Source of the DNA: Undaria pinnatifida
Taxonomy: Eukaryota; Sar; Phaeophyceae; Laminariales; Alariaceae
Reading direction: 5' to 3'
Length of the DNA stretch: 64,000 nucleotides
NCBI GenBank assembly: GCA_012845835.1
Contig: JABAKD010000020.1
Location: 3,234,936 to 3,298,935 of the forward strand
Shown here: piece by piece, positions 47,601-59,600 of the stretch
How positions within the stretch are numbered: the stretch's first letter is position 1
Layout of the letters: each line of letters opens with the position of its first letter
Notes under the pieces: model-generated
Seen by the model: only the letters and a program-made list of their open reading frames with translations
Databases searched by the model: none
Told to the model about the DNA's origin: nothing
Program-made: the position numbers and the translations under genes

Positions 47601-50600
47601 TCGGTACTCATCTCTTTGCAAGCTGCGTAATACACCGGTCGCCCGTTTTAAGTAAGTTTTCGTGCGTCAAAACCTACTATAGTATACGATATAGATACGG
47701 CGTTTATTACGGTGCATTGGAGAAAGGCAACACTTTCAGCAACGTACCAATACTGACCGCGCGCCTGTTGTAACTAAGGCAATCCGAAACTCTACCCCTT
47801 CCCCCCCCCCCCCCCCCGAGCCCTCCCCGGGGAGGGGAGAACTTGGTACAATGATGTCAATACTTGCCGCAACATGCATGGTGTGGAGTACGACGGGGTG
47901 CCATCAATTCTTCCATCCATCCATCCTCCGACCCCCTTCTCGCCCCCCGATCTGAACGCTTACCGTTTCGTAAAAGCTGCGCGCAGTCGCTCTGCAACTT
48001 GATACGGTTTGGTATCCGTCTGGACTATCTGATCGAGTGCGGGGTGGTCTCGGCGCTTGTGCACCTCGCGGACCCAGGGGACGAGACGACGTCGGAGTGC
48101 TGTGCGGTGGCGCTTTACCTGTTCTTCTGCCACCCGGCCGTGCTCGCCCTGATCGACGGACACGAGGTGCGTACAGCCGATGAATATAGGGGTGTAGTAG
48201 CGCAGGCACATGGTAAATGCTTCACTTAAGGGTAGCGGATTAAGCAGCGCACAGCTCGGAAACGGGTAGGAATAAGAAAAGAGGGCGAAGACGAGCGGCG
48301 TTTGTTGGTTGTGTAGCACTAGCCACTGGCCCACGCAGTCAAGTGACTGCGTGGGCCAGTGGGTAGTGCTATATAACCAACAAAAGAGGGGAGAGAGCCC
48401 CGGAGATCCCTGTCACGAACTCCGATTTTGAAACTGCTTGTTGGGCGTGGACGCAGCAAGTGCCGTAGCCGAGCCCATCGCGTGACGGGGATTTTCAGCC
48501 CACCGCTTTGAGGTCACTGCTGCTGCTCGTACCCGTACCTTGTAGATAAGAAGAGTAGAACGGTAGTCCGATGGTAGTCTTAAACCCGACCAAGTAACAG
48601 CCCAGTCCTACCTACCCACCCGTGCAGAAAGAGTTACCGCACTCTGCAGGGCAAGGCACACACTAGGCATTGAGCGCTTCTGTCGCAAATAATTATCCGT
48701 TAAAAACCTACCAATCTTTTCAGGTTGTTCGTGCGCTGCTGGACCTCTGCCGCGTGGGCACGACGAACATTCGCAAGCACTGCGTGGCGGCTATTTGGAA
48801 CATGACCAACGTGGAGCAGGTCGCACACGGCGGGGGCAGCGCAGCCGAGAGCATTCCCATGCTTCTGGTGAGATACTGATGCCGTCTCGGGTGTCGTCGG
48901 CTTAGCGCAAGGGTTGTCTTCGACACGTTTCTCCTTCTATCTCTTCGCAAAATAGCCCAGCTTAACTTTAAATTGTTTGTCTCCGAAACGAGTGTGCAAC
49001 GGGAAGGAGGTTACGTAGGTTACGTACCACATTCCAAACGTTTCTGGACCGCTAACTTACGTAGTTGGACCGTCAGAGCCGTACGGTTTTTCTGGTTTAG
49101 TTTGGCGTGTTCATTTGCTGCGCCGTACACGACGTACCAACCCCGAATATCTAGACTCTTCCCCCAAAACGCGCCAAGATTCCGCTTGGCCGCGTTTTTT
49201 CGACTTCGACAACACAGAAACAGTGACAAATTCCTCTCTTCTTTTGTTTTGTGGAACCAATTTTTTTTTTCATCGTAGGCCTCGTTGGCGTGAAAAGCTG
49301 AGCATCGAATACTCATCAACCGGTCGAAGCCCAGCTGACGCTTTTTGAAATCATTTTTTTTATCAAATTTAGTTGTTTTTTTACTATCTATGTTAGTGTG
49401 CTGATCGGCCTTCAAATTTCAACGTTTGGACAGGGACTGCTGCAAACGGAATCGGACAGAGAGCTCAAGGCAGATTGCGCCGCGGCTCTGTACAACCTTG
49501 CCCGAAATCAGGCCAACTGCCAGGTCAGTCAGCGCGTCAAAACACAACGCACGCGCACCTGACACGTCGGTTGGGGTTAATTTAGACGTCGCGAATTCCC
49601 GCACGGGTGCGGAAGATTGCCAATGCATGGGAGCCACGGCGTTGCGGAAGGTTGTCAACGCATGGGAACCACGGCGTTACCAACGGTTTCACGTCAAACA
49701 GCGTGTCATTGGAACAGACCTACTCGTACAAACTCTTCTAACGCACCGGGTTCCCCTTGCGCGTCGAGTGCTCCACCCCCCCCCCCGCCCCCCCCGCGTC
49801 GTCGCCGTTGTCGTCGGTCTGCCATGCGACGACAGACTTTTCAAGTGAGGCGCGAAACATACTCCCACACACGCATACCGTCACTACTGTGGTTCCGCGA
49901 CTTGCCTGCCTTGTCGTTCCTTTATGACGTTCGTCCCTAACGCTCCACCGCTCTACCAGCACGTCGGCGTGCAGTCTCCAATATGTTGCATGTGTAGAGC
50001 GAACAGCCTTTTTAGTTAGTAGACGAAAAGAGTTGATACATATCCTTTCCCCCAAAATTTTGTCGCTTTTGTGTATGCTGCACTGGCCGCGGAGGTCGTT
50101 TTTTTCAGCGCTCAAGCAGGCGAAGTAGCTTCTTGACTAACACCTTGCGAAGCCGTCCGCTTGACGGCATACCCGGATCGCACCACTGTACGGTCCCCGC
50201 GCCTAGGCGATGATAGTGTCTGGAGCGGTGCTTCCCATCATCATGCTGGCCAACTCGGGGTCCTTCGAGACGAAGGTTCAGTGCATGTCCATCCTGCAGA
50301 GGATGCTGCTCGGAAAGGACATGCCGGAGGAGGCAAGTACAGAGCACTCGTCAGGATCACAACTATTCGTAGCGGCCTTCGTCACGATATGCGCACCAGG
50401 CTTCAATCACGTTGCAGCACCCTAGGCCAGTAGAGAAGGGCACCGGGAATGGATTGAGTAGACAGTGCGAACCAAGTCGGCTTACTTCGCTCTCTCCCTC
50501 CCTCCCTACCTCCCTCCCTCCCTCCCTCCCTCCCTCCCTCCCTCCCTCCCTCCCTCCCTCCCTCCCTCCCTCCCCCCTCCCCCCCTCCCTCCCTCCCTCC

Positions 50601-53600
50601 CTCCCTCCCTCCCTCCCTCCCTCCCTCCCTCCCTCCCTCCCTCCCTCCCTCCCTCCCTCCCTCCCTCCCTCCCTCCCTCCCTCCTTCCCTCCCTCCCTCC
50701 TTTCCATCCTGCCCCCCCCCCCTCTCCCTCCCTCCCTCCCTCCCTGCCTCCCTCCCTCCCTACCTGCCTCCCTCCCTGCCTCCCTGCCTCCCTCCCTGCC
50801 TCCCTCCCTCTTCCCTTCCTTCCCTTTCTCCATCCCCCCCTCCCCTCTTGACAATCCTGCACACTCTCCTCCCAGTTAATGACTCAGTCTTTCGTCCGTA
50901 CTCTCCTGGGCATGTCCAAAATGGAGCACCGAGATACGCAGCAGCGAGTTGTAATTGCCGTGTACCGAATATCTTGCTGCAAGCGGGGCCGGGATCTCCT
51001 TCTGGAGGAAGGAGCGCCGGAGTCGCTGATACGCCTGATCAGCAAGCCCAACGAGGAGATGCGAAAGGTGCGGCCCGGCACACAGAACGAACCACTGTCA
51101 CGCTCTAACCCACCGCATGTCATCACAGGTAAGCTATGGCCGTTAGTGTCTCTGCTTGTGCATCGAAAATAAAGTGAATCTGCGCCGGCTTCTTGCCATC
51201 AATGATTTTGAGCGGACCTTGCCACTTATTCGTTGAGTGGGGTTTTTACCGCCTGCACCGTTTGTCGAGGTCCTGTTTGCAATGGCACCGCAACGGCACC
51301 AGTTCGCCGACACCCGGTACGCGCCCCTGTGCTTCAACATGCGCCCGGGATACCCCACTAATACCACCGCCAATGGTTTCATTCATGATCGAACCAAGAA
51401 CACATGCGAATATCCTCCTCGCGTCTTCGCCCACGAGGTAGCGTGGACTGCGAATGAACGCCATCCATACCAAAGGTATGCCTTGTCAAGCACAAAATAA
51501 CCAGGTTGCAAAATTGCAGCCGAGCTCCCGGTCCAACAAGTACGTGACCGCCCCAAATTATTCTACAACAGAGGGACAGAGACACGATGCTTACAACCCC
51601 CTTGCCCCGCCCCCCCCCCGCCGCCGCGTACGCCTTCAGGGTTGCGCTAACACCCTCCTGAACTTGGCGTCCGACCCTGGGCGTGAGCTAGAGATAGTTC
51701 AATGCGGCTCTGTATCGGTGCTGCTGATAACCGCGCTCGTGGCCTCTGATAGCGACGAGACCCGACACTCCTGCACCAAGGCCATGACGAACCTCTTGTG
51801 CGAAAAGAAGGTGACGGGAGCTGAACCAAGCAACTTTTTTTTTAGGCTGCATAAGTACGACAGGGGACGGGGTATGATCATGTCATGTCGCATCAGGGGG
51901 GGAAGGGAAAAATCGTGTCGTGCAAGTATCGTGTGCACCCCAGCCGTCTAGCATGCTGTAGATGAGCTTCAAGCGGACGGTTTCCCAGCGGAAGGGTGTA
52001 GTTAGTTTGTGCATGGCCGTAGTCGTATGACCATAGACCCTCGCGTCCATACCATGCCGGAACGGAGCACGTCGGGTTTTTACCAACCAGGCAGGCATTG
52101 CTTGCACCAAGCGCGAAGCGCCGTGAGGTGTTCGGCGAGTCGCACGAAGAGTGAACTGCATCCTTCCAAGAACCGCTCGTGAGACGGATTTCGGCACCTC
52201 GTGCCTACTTTCTTGCTTATGGATGACAGCGCCAATGAGGTACTTCGTTTTCTGGTGTGGCCACTCCAGATATAGCAATGTGTATTACTATGGAACTGCC
52301 TCGTGGGTGCCTTACCATATTCACACTACGTGATGCGACCATTGCCCTTGTGCCCACAAGGGCAATGGTCGCATTACGTTATGTGGGTATGTTAGGGCAT
52401 CCACGAGGCAGTTCCATAATAATACACATTGCTATATCTGGAGTGGCCACACCAGAAAACATAGTACCTCATTGGCGCTGTCATCCATAGTTCCACCCCG
52501 CACAATATGATCTAACTCGATAACCATCATGGTGACCGCTAAAACCAAAAACGGGTACCCTGGTTGTCTATCTCACGCGGCGACTGGCATATTTTACAGC
52601 GTCGCTGCCAACCAACGCCAACCCCACTTACACAAATATTTTTTTACAGCGTCGACGCCAACCGAGGCCAACCATTATATATTTTCAAGGGGGAGGGGGG
52701 GAGAGCGGCCGTGTCGGAGTCTTTTACAAATTTTAGATGGTTGGGCGGTGCATGTAAATTTCCCGAATCTCTCGTTTATATTAGTATGTATCTCCACCGA
52801 GATTGCTTTTCTAATCGTTGCCTTGCTGCGAGTCACGGCTGCCTCAATATAACCCCGAGCAATGCACGAGGCGTTTCACCGCCAGATCCAGAACATATCG
52901 CCACAGGCAATGATCCGACGTTAGTCATCCGATCTGCACCACCCTGGAATGCCTCCCCTGCCACCTGAACTCCCTCTCCGTCTTCCCCCAGGCCCATCGC
53001 AAAATGTTTAAGGATGGGGTAGTGTGGGGCTTGGCGACGATGAGCAAGTCGAAAGACGTTACCATCGCAAGGCTTTGCGCGGTAGCATTGTGCAACCTGA
53101 GCTGCGAGTATTGGAAGGACATCGCTATGTCCAACTCTATGCAGGTGGGATCAACAGCACGGGACGCATGCTATGGCGGAAGGTACACCTTTTTCTTCCC
53201 TGCAAGGTTCTTGGCTTGAGGTAGAAGGTACACCTTTTTTTTCCCTGCAAGGTTGTTGGCTTTGAGGAGCTCTAAATCTCATTCAAAACCTGATTGTGAT
53301 TAAACTGAAAAAAGGGAAAACCGATCAACAGTCCCATGACCTAGGTGTACCAACATAAAAAAAAAAATGTTTGCGAAACAAAAATGGCATGCGGATGATT
53401 TGGGTTTCAAACAAAAGCAACCTTGCGAAACAAAAAACGACATGCGAATCATGTGGGTTAACCAAAAGGCAATGTTGCGAAACAAAAATGACATGCGGAT
53501 GATTTGGGTTTTAACCAAAAGCAATGTTGCGAAACAAAAAATGGCATGCGGATTATTTGGGTCATGTAGCCGAGTCATTGAGGGGGAAAAACGCAGCCCG

Positions 53601-56600
53601 AAAGTGCTACATACCTCTAAGGTAGCACGCGTCGTGGCCTTCGAGGCTGTGGTGACGTTGCACACAGCACATTTTTACAGTTCACATCTCGTACTCGGAA
53701 GCGTGCCCCCTTAATGTGCCCACTTGTGCGTACTGGGTACCACGCGTTTTGTTACGCCGACGTGCTGTAGTTGTTTATCAACCAAAACACTACACACCAG
53801 TGGTGAACACGGTCGGGACTTGAAAGCCTAGCTTGCAGAAAAAGCTCCTCGGTCACCTTGTTTCTTCGTCGTCCAGTCTGTTCCAGCTCGTATGCTCGAC
53901 GCCCAGCGAGCGTCAGGCACGCCAACGTCTTCGACGTCTCCGGTGGGGTGCCACAACCTGGCCTAACGCGCTAACTCGAGCAAAACCAAACGGGCGACTC
54001 TTCCCTGGCCAGCGGGACGAGGACACACGTTGCTACCGTAGCGGTGTGCACGATTTTTTTCTTGTTTTCTGAGGCGCCTGACTTGAGCAGCTCTATTTTT
54101 TTTGTTTTCTTACGAAACAAACCCATGGCCCTAGATTTTTATGGAGAAAACAATAGTCATATTTCAAAAACAAGAATGACAAATTTTCCGACGACTTCGT
54201 TGTCAAGAAATCCTCGTCGTTCAGAAAATACAATTAGCCCAAAAGTGGCTTGAGGAGGTCTATACTGTATGCCGGTAAGGCATTTTTTTTTTTCCGAGTA
54301 AACTGGAAGCGCAACTCTCCCATGGCCTGGATTTTTTTCTTCAAATAGTCATATTTCAAAGCGAGAATGACGAAATTCCGACCATTTGGGCTCAAGGAGG
54401 GTTAAGGAGCGGTCCCGTCATTCAGGAAAATGAAAATGGCCGAAAAATGGTATACGTTAATACCTTTACCGTAACGTGCGTTAGAGGAGACCATCCGCCG
54501 TCACCGTGTGGTCATTTGACTTTTATTCCCTGCCGCGCCCCTCCAACCTTTCCCGCTGTTTCCCGCGGGGCTAGGCAATATATGGTTTGACTCGATCGGA
54601 GGACGAAGCCGCCATGACAGCGGGGGCTAAAACCCTTCACAACATCTTGCTGCGTGCTCAACGCTTGGACGGGGTGGACCACCTTTTCTCCAACACGGTG
54701 GGTTTTGCTCCGAAACGGTGCCGTGCTGAACAGAGCCGCAGCGGGCATTACATCGGAAAGAACGAGGCCTTGTTTCCTCAAAGGAGACATTCCGCGCTAT
54801 TAATAGGAGTGCCGCAGAAGTTTATGAGCTCCGAAAACACGAGGAGCTCAATATATCACCCCAAGACATTCGTTTCCGCAACACGGCCGACAATTATTGT
54901 ACGCGCTCGCTACGGTAGTCCTACAACGATCATGCCGGGAAACTTATCACATCACCAACCGATAATTCCACGCTCGAGGAGATCAACCGTAACACCATCA
55001 GAAACGTTTGGCCCAAACCATGCCGCCCCTACCGAGGGAAGACTCAAAGGTCAATCCTTGCCAAATGAAAGCGACAGCAGGACGTATTGAAGTGCAACCG
55101 AGCTGTTGCGCTTGTTGTTGCGCTTGTGTTGTGTCGCCGTTGTTCTAGCGATGGGATAGAGCTCCCACGCCGCCAGCTCCACGCCGAACACGTTCGTATG
55201 GTGATTCGGCGCAAACTTGAGCTGGCTTTTCCTATCGATTGTTCGCGATTTCCCTCTCGCCATCATGAATTCGAATATCTCCGCGAGACATCAGCTGCCA
55301 CACGTTACATCCCGACCAAGGATCATGAGCGCGCCGACGACACCGACACATGATTGTCATGGCAGGTGCCACTTGCACGGCTAGCGTTGGAGCACAAATC
55401 CAAAGAGGTTCGATTGGTGGGCCTAAAGCTCGCACACCTCGTGTCTACCACCGCGGCTTCAAGGGAAACCGCTACGCGCCACGGCTTGCTGGAACGGATC
55501 GACATCAACGAGTTCGTCAGTGACGAGCGTGAGTCAAAGACACATAACAATATGAACGGTTCACTCGCTGGGGAAGGCAACGAAATCGGTTGAACATTTC
55601 TCGGGCGCGGGCGATTTGTGTCGGTCGGACTACAAGACGATATGCTGTGAGATGCAATCCGCATGACACACCCTCAAGTGCCTTGGCTAGAGCCAGTTTT
55701 CCAGATGCGACGTGTGCACCCCCCTCTTGAGTTCGATGCCTGCAGTAGGTTTCTCCTCCATGCACGGCTTCATTCCTAGAAGATAAGGCATGCCCCCCCC
55801 CGTCCCTCCCCGCCTGTCCTACTCGCAAAAGCGCTGTGCTACGCGTTCTGCTGCACGCTGTGCACATTCGCGCTGGATCCCGCTACCCGCTCCTCGGTCC
55901 TCAAATCCGGCTGCGTCACCAACTTCCCGGTCCTGTGCGCCATCAGCTCGCGGATCTTCGACCGGCTAGCGCAGTTCATGTACAGCGTGTCCTGCTCTCC
56001 AGAGCATGTGCCGCGTCTGGTGTTCGAGCACGAGTGTGTTAAGGTTGTAGCCGTGGTCCTCGAGCCTCGCGAAGAAGTTCGACCGGAGTCGTTGGGTGGC
56101 CCCAGGGACACGTGCGCAGCGCTGCTCTTCAACCTGTCCACTCAGGTGTTTCATTGTCTCTGAGGGCCTTGAGCGCGTGTTTGAACGAAGTTGCATGCGA
56201 CGTTTGCACGAAAGGGTAGAAGGAAGATGGGGCATATTCTAGGTGTCTATTCCAATCGCGTGTTCTAGCACTGTCCGTGCACCCGCCATCTTGTCGCTGT
56301 CGCAAGGCATTACAAGGTGCTTATCACCTCGTAGTCATTTTCTCGGTCTCTCAATCCTCTGATAATTCCCGGTAAGATAAAGAACAGCCTCGCAGCTCTT
56401 ACGAGCACCGAATCATGCGTCAAGCTAAGCCAAAATCCGCCAACCTTTTTTTTTCCCGGCTGCCCCGCCGTCCTCTGCGCCATTGGCGCTGCAGGATGAA
56501 GTGAAAACGGAGCTGGTTCTGAAGGGCGGGACCCGATTAGCCTTCGCCTTGTGGAAGAGAGCGGGCCCGCAAGCCCGGCGTAACTGCTCGCTCGTCGCGT

Positions 56601-59600
56601 GCAACTTGGCCGTAGGGAAGGTACGCTCTTTCCCCCGCAGCCTCCTTTTCAACCTGTCGTGTGTACGGCACCCGACCGCGTTCCACCACCGCTTGATAAG
56701 CCCGTGGTGACGGCATGTGTCCTGACGTTTCCCGTTTGGGGTGCAGTCTTAGCTTAAACTTTTCGCTGGTATTGGGTCGGTGTACCCTCTCGCCGATGTC
56801 CACTTTTCCCGTCGTATTCATAGTAGTCTCTGCATGCTTCTGAAAATCGCCGCGCCGCGCACGCGGTCGAACTGTTAAGACGTTGTATTCTATCCTCAAA
56901 TGCGGACGCATCACGCATAGTCGAGTGTAAGCGGTTGCTTGTGGTATGCTGGGCAACTGCAGATATTGCCGACCGCTTGCATCGACATCGTTTAAACTGA
57001 GAGCCTGTTTCAGCAAGTTCTCTATATTCCCCTAACGACGGCAACGCATGGCTTCAACAGCCTCACGATTACAGCCTCACTTGTGATGTCCTCTCCCCCC
57101 CCCCCGCCCCCCCCCGCCAATCTTACCCATTCGTCAAGTTGCCTCCCGGTAACCGCATTTTTGCGTAAAAAAACATCGCCTACCATTTGCCTTAGCCTGT
57201 AGATTGACACAAGGTGATATCGCATCCTCTGCGGAGGACACAACCCTTCGTGACGGCTGCCTGCCGCTGCTTCACTTCAGCGCTACCATATCGACGCCAT
57301 TGCGGCTCTCAATATTGACGCGATCACACCCTTCAAATCTTGCTTCGTCATTGAAAAAGGTCAACACGGCTACAATGGTGCGTCACGGCGCCGGGCAGCT
57401 GCTAGTAGACCTGGTGGCTGAAACGGATCGGCAGAAAGATGCGGATGTTCGAAAAAGGGCGTCTGCCGCCTTTCGGAATCTTCTCTGCGTCTCTGTAAGC
57501 ACAGAACACTCTGCCACGCTGCCACACCGTACACTTGCCTGTCTCGGTTTTCGGGTCTAGCGGAAATCTATTTAAGCGAAAAGGACCTACAGCGGTGTTG
57601 CGGAGCACTATGGAAGCGAGATCAGTCGTCGATCGTCTACTCTATACACCTCGTGCCGCACACAAAAAATTCACCTTTCCGATTTTCGTGAAAAAATACT
57701 TTGCGCGAAAAAGCTACTTACAACACCGATTTTAGATTTGTCGTTGCGGCTGGACATTGCAGGTCAACATTCACTTATTCGTCGCCTTTGTACGATCGCG
57801 CTCGCGAACGACTCCCGTAGACAACCTAGCTTCCCCCACCCATCTGTTTATCCTATGACTCCTCAGTCGTAAATCCCCTTGATCGATTGTCTTGATACGC
57901 AAGCCGCTCGACGTATAGCTGTTGTGCATCTGCCCGAGCTCTTGCGGGAAAACGTGTTTTTTTTTGGCAGGGAAACCACGTACAGCTGGCCGAGGAGGGG
58001 GTGATCTCCGCTCTGATTGATCTCGCCAAGACGGAGTGCCCAGTAGTGCGGCGTAACTGCGCGTCGGCGATGAGGAGCATGACGTGCAAGGCGGAGATAA
58101 GGCAGCTGCTGATCGCCAGCGGGGCGATCAAGGTCATCCTCGACGACGCCACTAATCAGGTCATCGACTTTGAGAAAAAACTGTTATCCTCAACGACCAA
58201 GGGCATTCATGTGGCGCCATACGATTGTTTGTGCCCTTTCGCACTCACCGATTTTTGGTTGGTGCGCCTTTCTTTGGTTGGTACGCAGGTGGTTTATAAA
58301 TAATTTATATATACACCGTCGGTAATCTCTAAATTATCTCGCTGTGGTGCTGCGCAGGTTGCATGGTAATGGCCCATCTACACCAACCAGTTGTAACCTC
58401 GTTTCTCTCAAACGTCGCATCATCCAAGGTCCACGACCACTTTATTAGCAACTAACTGCCTGCTCCTGCTGACAACCCCCGCTTTGAGACGCCTCGTGGC
58501 TCTAGTCACAAACTCCTCTTGACCGTTTCCAGGATTCGGACGAGCATCTGGCGATCAACAGCGAACTCCTCTGCGCGATAGAAGCAGAGTCTTGGATCAA
58601 CGGGACTAGGGGTATACTAGTCGAGTCAAGAGCGCCGCCTTTGCCAAAGCTGGAGCAAAACTGCTCGCTGCTCCCATCGACCGCTGATGACCGTGGCAGC
58701 AGGGCGGTAAAAGCAGCAGCAAGGGCCAAGGCAGCGGCGGCCTTAGATAAAGAGGGGGCAGCTGTACTGTACAGCATGCCGTGGCAGAAGCTAGAGGTGA
58801 GTGCAGTTGCGAGTGGGGGACCCCCCTTCGATCCGCGAGAACAGAGCTTTGAAAATTTTACCCTCGCCCCTCTTTTGTTCTGTCAAGAGATCGGAGGGGA
58901 GGTCTCCCCCAAAACCCTACTTCGTGATACTTTTTCGGCTCAAGACAGATACTCGCCAACTAATCTGGCGGTGTACCATTCGTTGCATGCATTCATGCCG
59001 TATTACATAACGAGGAATATTTCGTGCTTCTGGCCCCCAAAAGTCAGTTTTCCGGGGAGACTCCTCTCGACCGCCTAGTGTTGGCGGTGTCGGCTTTATA
59101 TAGTTCCGCCTGTTTTCGGCAAAGGCACGGCGCTACTGCCGGTCCAGACACGCCTTGCACATATCACCAACGCCCGCTCCTTTGGGGGGGGGGGGGGATT
59201 AAAAAGGAGGCATACGCCTACCGATCGCTTGTTCTTCCCTAGCCCCTTGCCGAAAATCAGGTTTCACGCGATGTGCACATCGCCTAGACGTGCTGCGCTC
59301 TCGCTCGTGAGCGGCGTGTGGCAGCCAGGAATCGTTAGGTGGTAAAGAGAACCGCTGCCTACTCCCCCCCCTCGGTCTCCCTTCCCTCTTTCGGTTTCAT
59401 TTTTTTTTACCCATACACAGACCATTGATCGCTACGTGGTCTAACGCAGCTTGTAGGAATTAACCCTCACCGACGACCCCTGCTAAATCCTCCGTTTGTG
59501 CTCAGGCTCTAGACGTCAATCTGCGAGAGCCCGACATGGAGGTGTCAACCAAGCAGGCGGGTGCGAAGCGCTTCGATGACCCTGGAACCGGGGCTGCGCT

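Noticed and set aside
50363-50879. Pro-Ser-Leu and Gly-Arg-Glu rich frames on both strands
   Set aside because: They are CCCT microsatellite translations within an intron.
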